From Cenococcum geophilum 1.58 (Eukaryota > Ascomycota > Dothideomycetes > Gloniales > Gloniaceae): 64,000 bases of DNA. Made by a program: the position numbers and the translations under genes. The DNA is taken from contig KV748185.1 of assembly GCA_001692895.1 (NCBI GenBank), forward strand, positions 434,001 to 498,000, read 5' to 3'. This document shows, in pieces, positions 1 to 11,439 of the stretch. The notes beneath the pieces were generated by a model that worked only from the letters and a program-made list of their open reading frames with translations, was not told the origin of the DNA and made no database searches. Every line of letters starts with the position of its first letter. Position 1 is the first letter of the stretch.

Positions 1-2087
1 GGTTATTAAGCCTAACACTTAACTTATTTATATCTTTAATGTAAAATAAAAATGGAGTGTTTATAGAAATAATGTAAAAACTAATATACCCTAAGGGGGT
101 TTAAACCCTAATTGTGCTGAGAGAGATTATAGTACCTTTACTAAAACGAATTATATACTGGCCTGCCGTTAAATAGTTAATTTAAATAGAGCTATTAAGC
201 TGCTAAAGGGCTTAAACTTAAGGTTCTCCTACTATAGATACTCCTGCGGCTTTAGTATCCGGCATAATACTATAAAAGATATTTGCTAAGTATCTGTCGT
301 TAAAGGAAAACGCGAAGCTCTTCTTTAGCTCGTTAAAGATATCTAACTTTATAATAGAATGGAGCGTAGATTGGTTATTAAGGATAGCAACGGTTTATAT
401 ACCATTTACCTCACTATACTTAGTAAAGTATTAGTTAGGTAAGTAGTCCTTAATTTCTATATTTATAAGGAGCTGTTTAGTCTTATTAACCTTACCCTTA
501 AGGTCTTTTACGCCTTTATATTAAACTAAAAAGCTTTAAAAGTAGGCCATAGTAACCTTATAATTTCCAATATTTTTTATACTTTAACGGAACTTGTTAT
601 ATGCCTCTTTTTACTTATTAAGGGAGTATCTAGTTAACTAGTAATTTGGCTTCTTATAAACATAGCATTTCTTCTAGTAATTACTTTAAAATAAACCTCT
701 ATAAGGACCTCCATAATTACCTTATAGTTAATATTAATTATACCCTCTTTCGTATTCCCTACTACGGCCACTATATATTTAATTAGTCTAGTTATAATCA
801 TATTAGTTAGGAATACTTAGTTAGGTAGGGTTTTCGGTATAGAACTATTAAGATTCTTATATTCGTATTATAGTACCTACGGCGGAGCGTAGCTTAGTAT
901 ATACTCCTTTAAACGTATTTATAGGTTTATATAGCGCCAAGTTGCACTTAGGAACGCTATAGCATGCTAAAATAACCTAGTCCCTTAGGCTATTCTTATT
1001 TTAGTAAGTTTTAGTAAGGCCACATTAGATTTTCTAGAGTTTATTAAAGAGTAGTTAAAGGCACTCTAAACGAGTCTTTATTGGGTTGGAAGCAATAACT
1101 CTCTAAAATATAGTCTCCCACCATTCGGATATATAAAGTTAGCGATTCTTATCGGTCTTAAAGTGGGCTCTAGTGAGCTAAAGCATTACATTAAAGTTAT
1201 AGTTTTTACCCACAATATAGTTATAATAGAATATTGCCGCCCGTCCCTTTAATATAATAGAGAAAGCGTAATAGTACTAATGGCATTAAATTCTAACTTT
1301 ATTGTAACAGTTATAAAAAACCTATAGTTTTGCTCTAAGTATATTATACAGTTCTCCTCTAAACTTCTTCTCTTTATCTGAATATACCTTTATTAGATTC
1401 GTGACTTCTTATAGTAAAGGCTTACCGGTTAGCTAGAGTGGAGGAGGTAAAGGCGGAGCAACTCTAAGTAGGAGAGCACCTTTAGGTAGGAGAGCAGCTT
1501 TAGGTAGGGGGTTAGTGTTCTAGGGGTTTTAATATAAATTAAAGTTGCCTTTTAAAGAATATGGGTTATTTTTAGGTTTCCGTAGTTAACGTATAATCTT
1601 AGCTTTTATCCATATTAGTTCTTTTATACTAGTAATAACGGCCTAAATATTACTAGCAATTAGGTTACTGTTCTTAGCAATGTATACCCCATTCTTATAG
1701 AGAAAGTCTTAAAAGTCCTAAATAATATTAACGTTGCTAAGTGCCTAGGTATTAGCAGTCCATCCTATAAAATCCTCCCTAAAATACTCCCATAGTTGTA
1801 AGTCGGCGTAGTATCTATTTTAGTAAAATATAATATAGTGTAGGAGAAAGCCGTTAACTTATTTTACGGTATAAGTTGTTATATTAAAGGCGAATTCGTC
1901 CTAATCTTTATTAATAAGTTTCGCGTGCTTAGCTACCCCTGGTGGTAAGGAGTCTTTCTAGTTATTTAAGGTAGGCGTAGCCATGTTTTCGGAGGGAGGG
2001 AAGTGTTATTGGTGTAGGGTTTATCGTTTGGTACGCGTTTGTCGTTTAGTACGCGTTTATAACGTATATTTGCGGTTATAGGGCTTA

Positions 2088-2249
2088 AGACCAGTTCTGG
2101 CCTTAAATCGCGAAGACTTATAAAGCGTATTGTTCTGCGTAATGGACGCAAGAATCTATAATCTTAGAAAGGCTTAGGACCAGTTCTGGCCTTTAGATCC
2201 TTAGATTTGTGGAAAAGTTCTATTTAAGGTTTAGGACCAGTTCTGACCT
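2088..2249. repeat. Three direct repeats in the copia C2 leader
   Basis: The block AGGACCAGTTCTGGCCTT occurs three times, at about 2088, 2171 and 2229 (the last as CTGACCTT), in the untranslated leader of C2. C1 carries a different duplication at the equivalent place (11,175-11,343). Confidence 0.7.
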
Positions 2250-2357
2250 TAAAAGACAGCTTCCCTTAGCACGAGTAGCACTAGTATAGTAGCTCGTCTC
2301 TTCTTGGTGAATACCTAGCTGTTCTATAGCATAACTATAAAGTTAACCACTAATCAG

Positions 2358-2521
2358 TGTTGGACTCACAAGGGGATATCACGTAACTACGGTTCGTAGA
2401 TAGTATAATGGTTATTGTTCTTAATTCTTAATAGGAATGAGGAAAGGGGTAAGGAACTTAAGGTTCCTCACTGCGCTAGGGCCATGTCGACACGTGACGG
2501 CAACTTGCCTCATTCCCGACA
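2358..2521 (-). repeat. 5' LTR of copia C2
   Basis: The reverse complement begins TGTCGGGAATGAGGCAAG and ends CCAACA. It matches the two 186-bp LTRs of C1 over most of its length but is about 20 bp shorter. It is less mutated than the C1 copies, with the CACGTG core and both TG/CA ends readable. Confidence 0.85.
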
Positions 2522-5500
2522 AAAAGATATCTTAATTCGTCTTCCTTTAATAGTTAACTAAATAGGTCCTGTTTTAAGATTAATAATTCCTCCTCTATAG
2601 GCTATTAGATCTCCTAAAATCGTAATTAATAGGTAAGGTTGCTCTTTCTATCTATAAGGTAATCCTATTCTCTTAACTACTACTAGTAAGATATATTTTT
2701 GCGTTGCTCTACTATCTACTAGCGCTTTAAACTATTAATCTTACTATCTAACTCTTAAATTTAGGTATTATCCTTAAATTCCTTTAAGGGTCTAAGGCTC
2801 TACTACTAGCTCCTTTTAGTTTTATAGGCCTCTACTTTTCCTAACTGTTAGCTACTTAATCCTTATATACTTAGCTTATTCTTTAGCTAATACCTAGTTC
2901 GCTTTTTATCTTTAATATACTATAGATACGTATTCTCTAGATATTCCTACTACTATTATCTATCTAAGCATTCTTCCGTAAGGAATCTTCCTAATTAAAG
3001 TATTAAATCCCCTTCTCCTTAGGTTTCTACTGGATGCCAGCTATATATATACTTAGCATTCTTATATTATTACTTATCTATTATCTAATACATCCTTATA
3101 GGGTATTTCCGATTTTTTTCCTTCGGATTCTTATATATCTCGCATATATCGTCTATATACGCAATCTATAATAACGTGTAATATACTAGGTGCTTTAGGT
3201 TAACTCTTAGCTTATCTTCGCCCTTAAGTTTAAACCTTTATTATGCCAATCTAAACATTATAACTTTATTCGCAGGTACTAAGATACGTTTTTTACTTCT
3301 TTAGCCCCCTAATTGTTCCTCTAAATCCTTTAATATTATAATTAAGGCTCCTTTAATATAAGTTATAGCCTTCTCTATAATTAGGTAGTTTTAGACAACT
3401 TTTTTATCTAACTATATATAGAAATCTTTTTACTTATCATTATGTCTCTATCTATATTACTTTTAGTATAGTTATTAGAGTATATACGGCTTATCTATAA
3501 GGAAGTATCTTTTCGTTACTATATTATAATAGCCCTTTATATATTATTCTTCAAACCTAGTAAGAATTCCTAAATCCTCTTTATTTTCTAGTTTAGTAAG
3601 CCACTTAGCTCTTAGTATACCTACTCTCGGCCTATTAGTAATTCTTTATACTAGCGCTCTATCCCTTATATATCCCAATGCACTAAATCTCCTATCTAGT
3701 TTCTATTCTTGCTATACAATAATTCTTTATCTAAACTCTTCTATAGTTTCTTTTAGTTTACGTCTTACTAATAGATCCTTAAAGTCTTTATACTTCTTAA
3801 TCTTAGTATTAACTTTTTAATCTTTAGTCTAAACACTATATTCTACTAGTAAGTCCTCTAGGTCTATATATCTATCTCTTAGTCTAGTTACTATCTATAT
3901 TACAGATTCTTTGGTCTATAAAGAAGCTCCTTACCTCTTATTTATAAGTGTCCTAATTTATACCCCAAATTCTTAACCCCTTAGATTCTTTAATCCTAAA
4001 CTTACTTCTAACTTAAGCTTAACTCCAGCCTTAGTTTAACTAGGCTTTATTAATATTCTTATCTCGTCTTAAGAATCTTAAATCTCACTTATCTCGTCTT
4101 AAGAATCTTATGCCTGTAGGAAACTTCGTTCTAAGCTTATTCGTATATTACTAAACTAAGCCATTACTCTACTCTATTAGTTATTATCCGTTATAGGTCC
4201 TTAAGCTTACCTTATCTCGTCTTAAGAATCTTAGTTATCTCTTATCTTATCTTAAGAATCTTAAGCCTATAGCCTTTTGCCTTTATTAAGTGCCAAAGTA
4301 GTTTACTATCCTACTTCTCTTACATCTCGCAAAGCGATAGATATTATATCTAGTAGGGTCTTAATCCCTACTAATATTCCCTATTATATAGTGGAATTAT
4401 CCTCTACCTCTAGTATAATATCTCTAATAGCTACGTGTTTCTAGTAAACCGCCCTTATTACCTTATTATTATAAAATATTTCGCCTATATTAAATTTATC
4501 GTCTTTAATATCCGATCTATAAACTAGTTTATTAGTTCCTTTATATCCTATAGGTACTAGCTCCTATAGCTAATAGCTTACGCTATACTTAGCGTTTTTA
4601 TAAATTTAGTATGCGTTATTATAATAAAACGCAAAACTTTTAATTAAACACTCTTTTATTCCTTACAGCATATTATTATCCCTCTATACGTATATATCGT
4701 CTACTATTAGTTTAGTTCCCTTTATTATATAGTATCTCTAACTATCTTTATAATCCCTCGCGAAGTAACCTTATTTTCCGCAATTTATATAAGCTCCTTC
4801 TCTAAACTATTACTTTTATTATAGAGTTTGCCTAAACATCTTCTACTACTAAGATCCTTAATTTAGCTTCTACTCCTTAGTCCTATAATTACTAGATTCT
4901 TAACCTCTAAGTTTTTATAGTTTCTTACTCTATTTCTTATAGGCTTCTTTAGTACTACTTAGGTCTATTAGCTCTGCGCCATACTATAGTTTTTAACTTA
5001 GCTTTAGTTATTGCGTACTTAGCGCCCTATATAACTATAGAACTTTATCCTAACCTTTCTTAGTCTATTCCCTTTAGTAGATCTAATTATTAATCTTAAT
5101 CACTTAATTTATTAGTTCCCTTAGGGTATCCGCATCTTCTATTAGGATAATTACGTCCTAAACTTTAGCCTTAAGTCCCTGTTTATACTATACTATAAGC
5201 GCCCTATTATTCCACTCTACTTATATTGCTAACGTCTAAAACTATATTATATACTTAATTACTAAGGTTTGCTACGTAATATCTTAGAGTTTTCTTTCTA
5301 CTATAGTTACTGCCTCTAGGTCTCTAAACATTTATATAAGTCGCTCTATAAATTCATTTTAGCTTAAGAACATAAACCATACCTCTTAGTTCGTCATTAT
5401 TATTCTATTTACCTAGATTTCTATAAAATAAGGCTTAAACCATTTAAGTGCTCTTCCTATTAAAAACAATCCTGTGTATGCTATTTAATCTATAGGTATT

Positions 5501-5798
5501 ACTAGCTTAGCTCCTTTTTACGCAACCTTAAAATATATCTGCGTAAGGAATCCTTTAAGCTTTAATCTCTCTCTTAAGAATTTTTTAATTAATAGTAACT
5601 TAACCTTTATTACGCCTATCCCGTTAATCCTATTTTCTAATATTACATTATTTTCTATTAGCTAGTTAACTATCTCTTATAGCTATCTAACTATTACAGG
5701 TTGCTATAAGTTAGTATCTACTATACTAGTATTATTACCTAACCTTAATATAGTTGCTGCCGTTAATGGCGTTATAGTAGCTGCTTTTAGTAGCATAT
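2522..5798 (-). mobile_element. Gypsy A1, gag-protease part
   Basis: This is the left surviving segment of an older minus-strand Ty3/gypsy element. It is collinear with 17,255-20,527 of gypsy A2 over its whole length. It is cut at the left by copia C2 and at the right by gypsy B. Beyond B the element resumes at 25,852 and continues to its own LTR (25,901-26,327). The uninterrupted sequence in A2 (20,521-20,574) proves the join: A2 reads straight through the position where B sits in A1. Confidence 0.9.
2640..5740 (-). pseudogene. Gypsy A1 Gag and protease remnant
   Basis: Read on the minus strand with TAG/TAA taken as former Gln/Trp, the frame gives a retrotransposon Gag around 5,200-5,600: a stretch with Val-Glu-Trp-Asn-Asn-Arg-Ala-Leu, then Gly-Leu-Lys, as in Ty3 capsid domains. 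A degenerate zinc knuckle (Asn-Cys-Gly-Lys-x-Gly-Tyr-Phe-Ala-Arg-Asp) lies near 4,755-4,800. The protease Asp-Ser-x-x region is near 2,690. About 2 kb of frame between knuckle and protease is not recognised. Dozens of stops make it non-functional. The 61- and 76-codon open stretches here are chance gaps between stops. Confidence 0.8.
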
Positions 5799-6000
5799 TG
5801 TTACGGCACTGGCAAATTGCCGTCACGTGATGGCAAAGTGCGGTCACGTGACCGGAGGATTGTATATAACTTCGAGCGGTGCTTTTGTTCTTTCCCTTTT
5901 CTTTCTCTAGCTTTAGATCCTCGTTTATAGACAATCCAACCGTATAGGCCTACGCGTCTCTCTTGCCGTGTCCGTGCCTCAATTAACCGAGTTGCTAATA
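5799..6000 (+). repeat. 5' LTR of gypsy B
   Basis: It begins TGTTACGGCACTGGCAAATT and ends GAGTTGCTAATA, the partner ending GAGTCGCTAACA. It holds two CACGTG boxes (near 5824 and 5845) and a TATATAAC block near 5862 that would serve as a TATA box. It differs from the 3' LTR only at scattered C/T and G/A positions. Confidence 0.92.
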
Positions 6001-6208
6001 TTATCCAAAGCTTACTCTACTCTTTCTTCCTAAGAAGGAACTTAAATATATCTATAAGAATATAGAATAGGACCCTAAGGACAAGAATAGGACTATAAGG
6101 ACAGGACCTAAAAGAAAAGAATAGAACCCTAAGGAAAGGACCTATAAGACACGCATAGACTAGAACCCCTAAAGAAATTACCTAAAATTACCTAATACCC
6201 CTACCACC

Positions 6209-6809
6209 ATGCCACAAAACATAGTAGTAGGTAAAGCAGCTGCAGGACCCTTAAATACTTTAGACGAAGAAATAATTAACGTTTTAACCCCCTAGGCGGA
6301 GCTTGCGGCTACTAATACCAAAATTAAATAACTACAAGAGCTGCTTAAAGCTAGAGATACCCCTATATCTAATAATAAGTTATTATTAAACAACTAAAGA
6401 CTTACTATAGTCCTTTAGGCCCTATCCTAGCGCCTTAATAGATCTACCAAGGCCTATATAGCACTAAAGCGGTTAGTAAAGGTCGCAAATCCCCCGCTAC
6501 TTATAGACGGAACTGACCCTATATTTAATAATTAGAAGCTTTAATTGCGGGATAAGCTTAAAGTTAATATAGACCACTTCCCTAACGCCCGAGCTAAAAT
6601 GGCCTACGTCTTCGGCCGTACTAGCGGAGACGCCTAGACGCATTTACGCCTATAATACACTAAAGACTTAGTAGACCCCTTCATCTCTAAAGAAGAAATA
6701 ATTAAATACTTATCTTCTATTTATAAAGACCCTTTTAAAGTATAAAACGCCCGCCTTAGCTATAAAAGCCTAAATATAAAAATAATGGAGACCTTTTCGG
6801 CCTTCTAAA
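6209..6809 (+). pseudogene. Gypsy B Gag, N-terminal part
   Basis: An ATG at 6209 opens a frame starting Met-Pro-Gln-Asn that reads through several TAG/TAA as Gln/Trp for about 200 codons. It includes Asp-Gly-Thr-Asp-Pro near 6,510 and Arg-Ala-Lys-Met-Ala-Tyr-Val near 6,590, as in fungal Ty3 Gag N-terminal regions. It stops where A2 is inserted, and resumes at 21,006 with Cys/His-rich sequence. Confidence 0.75.
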
Positions 6810-7227
6810 TGTAACGGAACCTTATAGCAAGAACTACGGTGGGTCCTGTTATTGGGCTAGGTGTGTAAGAAATGCAAATAATAATAGTCAACAAGTAATA
6901 ACAACTGGTAGAGTGGTTGCCTAATAGATTAACTCTAATTATATTCCGAGAATCACTATAAGGAAGGAACCATCTAGGTAGGGACTAAGGGTCCTTAAAT
7001 ACACAACCACACCCCTATAAAATCCTTCTTGTATATAATATACGTGTGCTCTACCTGCTTTATTATAGATTATATAGATTACATAGATTATATTATATAA
7101 CCTCGGCTACTATTTCTCGTTACATAGTTCTACCGGTTTTATTCTAGACCGTGCTCTTATTAACTAACTAGCTTTTTTTAACTCCTCTCTAAGTAGTTAT
7201 AATATTATACTTAAAGCGTCCGTAACA
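6810..7227 (-). repeat. 3' LTR of gypsy A2 (left)
   Basis: On the plus strand it runs from TGTAACGGAACC to GCGTCCGTAACA, about 418 bp. It pairs with 20574-21000 and with the A1 LTR at 25901-26327. On the minus strand the purine-rich tract GAGAAGGGAGATAG lies just before it. Confidence 0.92.
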
Positions 7228-7899
7228 CTATCTCCCTTCTCTTTATCTTCGTCCTTAAAGATTCCTAATATTTCTAAGTTGTTTACTAAAGGTATAATAT
7301 CCGTCTAATTAATTTAGTTAATATTATTACTCATTATACCTAAAGCAATTTCTTCTTCTTTAACTATTTATTGTACTCGCACTATTGCTACAATATTGTC
7401 TCTAGGTAAGATTATACCGTCTCCATATTCTCGTTGTTTAAGAAAGGGGCTAGTTTATATTACGCTGGCGAACCCATTTTCGCGATAACCGTCCTCTTAC
7501 TTAGAGTGCACTAAAGCGAATATTTATTTGTCCTATAACGTTCGCTCCGTCTCTAATACTAAATATACGCAACCTATTACTCTTAATAGTCGTCTAGTTC
7601 CCTAATTAATTTATCTTAGGGTCTTATATTTAATCTACTGCTACGCGGCTAGATAATAAGCTGTCTATTACTCTTGCTAAATTATACCGTTCTTAGGACG
7701 CTAAATAGGAGGCTGCCAATACTTAGCAAAGGGCCCTTAAGTCTCGTCTTGCGGCGTCCACTCAGTTAATTTGTCTTAAGAAGGTGCGTGAGAAGGTTTG
7801 TTTTAAAGAGTAGAAACTTATAAAATAAGGTCTGCAGGAACTTAGCAATAAAAGAACAGATTTTCTTCTAATAGAGAAGGAAATAGATCCAAGTAGCTC

Positions 7900-10771
7900 G
7901 GTAACTACTCTTTTTAGGTTCCCCTTAGGTGACTTATTTTTTAGCGATCCTTCCTTATTAATACTGCCTGACTTAATCTCTTCTAATACTCCTATACCTT
8001 TCCTATAGCGTTCTTTAAATTCTCTAGTAGCTCCTAGATAGTCTTATTATAGCCTATCCACTTAACCTTATACTATATTTTATTGTTAATGTCCTTATAA
8101 CTAATAATCTTTAAAACTTGCTATTTGTCTTCTTTCTATCCTCTATATATATCTGCTTTATAAACCGGTGGCTTAATATTTCTATATACTAGCTCTAGTA
8201 TTATAATATACTATATAGGGTAGATCTTTATTTTAGCTAGTAGGTTTAACCTAAACATAACTAGTAAAATCTTCTATGTAATTTTAAAAGGTCCTAGTCT
8301 AACATAGTTTAACTTTTTGCTTAGTTGTCGACTCTTAAAATTTTTATATAGTAGCTATACTTTATCTCCCTCCTTAAGATCTAGTCCCTTAGATCTCTTA
8401 GCNTNATANTACNTTTTTATTNTCTNTTATACTTTCTTTACTAATTCTATAAGGTCTATATAAAGATTTATTAACGTCTTTATTCTTTTTTTAGCTTATA
8501 TCCATAATTTGCCTTAAATAGTGATATACCTATTCCTTCTTAAGGTGTTGTATTGTATATAAACTATATAACTAGTAATAGCAATACCTAATTGTTCTAT
8601 ATATAATTAATATAATACCTTAGATACTGTTTTAATATCTAATTTAGTCTTTCTGTTTAACTGTTTATCTGCGGATAATATACGGTAAAAGTTGCTGCTT
8701 AAACTCCTTGCTCTGCTAAGAACACTTTCTAAAATACTGCTATAAATCTTAGATCTTTATCCAATATAATCTTACTTAGTACTTTATATCTTATAAATAC
8801 TTCTTTAATATAGATTCTAGCGACATCTTCCGCTAATATTTCTTCTGTATATACTATAAAGTATCCCTACTTTATAAGCTTATCTACTATTACTAAGATC
8901 GCGTTATAATCTTATCTAGTAATAGGATCTCTTAATTTTAGTAACTTTACAATAAAGTCCTATAATATAACCTCCTATAGTCTCTCTAGTATTTTAATAG
9001 GTTATAGCCCTCCGTATAGCTTATACCTTATTAGTTTATTCCTTTAGTAATCTAGATATTCTTTTATAACTTTTCTAGCTATCCTCTAGATTTTATTAAT
9101 AATATACTCTTTCTAGAGTTTTAACACTAAGCCTATAGCTCTATTATATCCCTAAGTTAATCCCCTATAGAATTCTTCTACAAATTACTCTACTATACTT
9201 CTTAGGATGTACTTTACTTCTTAATTTTCGTATATATCTATCTATGAATCTTCTAGCTATACCTTTAGAATTATTTATTCCTAAAAGCTTTTTAGTATCT
9301 TATAGACTTTCTCTAGTTTATTACTCTCTTAAGTTGCTATAATCTTTAGATAATTATACCTAATTAGTCTATCTATATCCTTTTATAGTAAAGCCCCTAA
9401 TAGCTTTTTATTATTTTACAGTTTAGCCTTTCTACTTAGAGCGTCTGCTTATGTATTATCTATACCTTTAGTATACTAAATCTTAAAATAGTATTCTATA
9501 AGCATCTTTACCCATCTAACCTATCTTTAGTTAAGTTCCTTTATTATTAGGAATCCTATTAGGTTCTTATAATCCGTCTTAACCATAAATAGTTTCTCTA
9601 TACCTTATAAGAATGCTCTCTATTTCTTTAATACTATAACTATACCTAATAACTCCTTATTATAGATGTTATAGTTTAACTCTAGTAGTATTATTTTTTA
9701 ACTATAGTATACCACTAGGTGCCATCTATCTAAATATTTCTATATAAAGTATACCCCTAGTATATAGTCTAATACGTCTATTTCTATAACCATCTCTAGT
9801 TCTAGTTAATAGATTTTAAGAACTAGCTCCTAAGTAAATAACTCTTTAACTTTCCTAAAGAGTTCTCTTTATTCCTCTCCCTATACCTATAGTTCTTCTT
9901 TCTTTATTAACCGCGTAAGTAATTTAATATCTTTTAACTACTATACTATAAACCTTCTGTAGTAATTACAAAACCCTAGGAATAACCTTAACTATATAAC
10001 GTTCTCTAGTTTTTACTAATTTACTATAGCCTCAATCTTTTTTAGATCTATACTAAGTTAGCCTAGTTTAATAATAAATCCTACAAAATCGGTCTTCCTA
10101 GTAAAGAAATTGCATTTCTTAATTACTACTAGCATCTATTCTTCCTATAATCTCCTTAAGACCCATTTAACGTATTCCCCGTATTCTTCCTTAGTTATTA
10201 AGTAGATAATAATATTATCAAGGTATACTATAACAAATTCATCCAAGTATTCTCCTAATATATTATTAATACGCTTCTAAAACATTGCTAGTGCGTTTAT
10301 AAGCCCAAATTATATAACTAATAGTTTATATAATCTTTCCTTTAACCTAAAGGCTGCCTTCTATTTATTACCTTCCTTAATTCTAATTTAATAGTACGCC
10401 CATCTTAGATCTATCTTTATAAAGATTTACGCATTACCTATCCTATTTTAGATTTTACTAATTAAGGGTAAAGGATACCTATCCTTTCTGGTAATGTTGT
10501 TTAACTATTTATAGTTAATACACAGTCTTAGTTTACTATTTTTCTTTAGTACAAATAGTACTAGATAACCCACTAATAACTGCAATGGTCTAATATATCC
10601 CTTTCGTAAGTTTTTCTAGATAAACTCTTTTAATGCTCTACCTTCCTCTTTAGTAAGCTTATAGATTAAAAAGAACTTTAGACTTATTCCTAGTTCCAAT
10701 TCTATCTTATAGTCCTATACTACATATTCTAATAGCTTTTTACTCTTAGGTAACTATAACTTCTTACTATA
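7900..10771 (-). pseudogene. Gypsy A2 Pol: RT, RNase H, integrase, chromodomain
   Basis: Minus-strand translation with stops read as Gln/Trp shows reverse transcriptase (Lys-Asp-Arg-Tyr-Pro-Leu-Pro-Leu near 10,450; the catalytic block Val-Tyr-Leu-Asp-Asn-Ile-Ile-Ile-Tyr near 10,205, with Asn where active enzymes have the second Asp). RNase H follows, with Ala-Asp-Ala-Leu-Ser-Arg near 9,435. The integrase core is near 8,500-9,060. A chromodomain lies near 8,030-8,150 (Tyr-Lys-Val-Lys-Trp-Ile-Gly-Tyr). The DNA is one frame in origin but has no long open stretch. A cluster of ambiguous bases lies at 8,402-8,426. Confidence 0.85.
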
Positions 10772-10776
10772 CTTAT

Positions 10777-10962
10777 TGTCGGAAATAAGGCAAGTTGCCA
10801 TCGCATGAAGCATATTGCCGTCACGTGTTGACATGGCCCTAGCGTGGTGAGGAACCTTAAGTTCCTCACCCCTTTCCTCATTCCTATCAATAAGAATTAA
10901 CCAACATTACTGTAACCCTACTTAAGTAGTCGTTATTAGTGAGTCACCCTTTGTTTCTAATA
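10777..10962 (+). repeat. 5' LTR of copia C1
   Basis: TGTCGGAAATAAGGCAAG to TTTCTAATA, 186 bp. The final CA has become TA by a RIP-type change; the 3' copy still ends CCAACA. Confidence 0.92.
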
Positions 10963-11174
10963 CTGATTAGTGGTTAAATACACAGTTAACTATAGAGCAG
11001 CTAGGTTTTTAAATAGAAGAGACAGTCTTGTATAGGGGTGCCATATACGCTTATATGGAATGGATCCCGGTAATACTGTGCTACCTTAGACTTGCGGAAA
11101 ACTAGTAACAGAAGTGTTACTAAGTACTAGGAGATACTAAGTTACGTCTATTACGTAAAATAACCACGTTTACG

Positions 11175-11343
11175 AAGATTTAGTTAAGTACTTTAAGTTA
11201 GAAGTGTTACTAAACCTATAGTCCTAAAATTAACGTCCAAAACGCGTTAAATAACTACGCATACGAAGATTTGGTTAAGTACTTTAGGTTAGAAGTATTA
11301 CTAAACCTATAGTCCTAAAGTTAATGTCTAAAACGTGTTAACA
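11175..11343. repeat. Tandem duplication in the copia C1 leader
   Basis: About 78 bp starting ACGAAGATTTAGTTAAGTAC is repeated with a period of about 93 bp (from 11,175 and from 11,268). Differences are mostly C/T and G/A. Confidence 0.75.
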
Positions 11344-11439
11344 ATATCTTAATTACCTACCTTTTAACAGCAAACCTACGAGATTCTACAAAGCCAAAAA
11401 CCCTACCTACCTTCAACGTACGACACCCCGTCAATTCTA

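Larger units (their letters stand above)
1..2521 (-). mobile_element. Copia C2, RIP-degraded, 5' part only
   Basis: This is a minus-strand Ty1/copia element whose 5' LTR lies at 2358-2521 and whose interior runs off the left edge. Its reverse complement aligns by eye with copia C1: the leader just inside the LTR matches C1 near 10,965, and 200-440 matches C1 near 13,200-13,376, including the protease core (Asp-Thr then a small residue then Ala, followed by Ala-Gly-Val-Ser). No open frame survives, because stops have replaced Gln/Trp codons. It sits in the protease region of gypsy A1: the A1 sequence resumes at 2522 and matches A2 from about 17,255 on. The target duplication cannot be checked because the other end is outside the window. 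Confidence 0.85.

Noticed and set aside
8402..8426. Scattered ambiguous bases here and near 12,218, 16,091, 39,219, 43,657 and 58,739-58,811
   Set aside because: These are base-calling ambiguities in repeats and not biological features. Boundaries given here do not depend on them.
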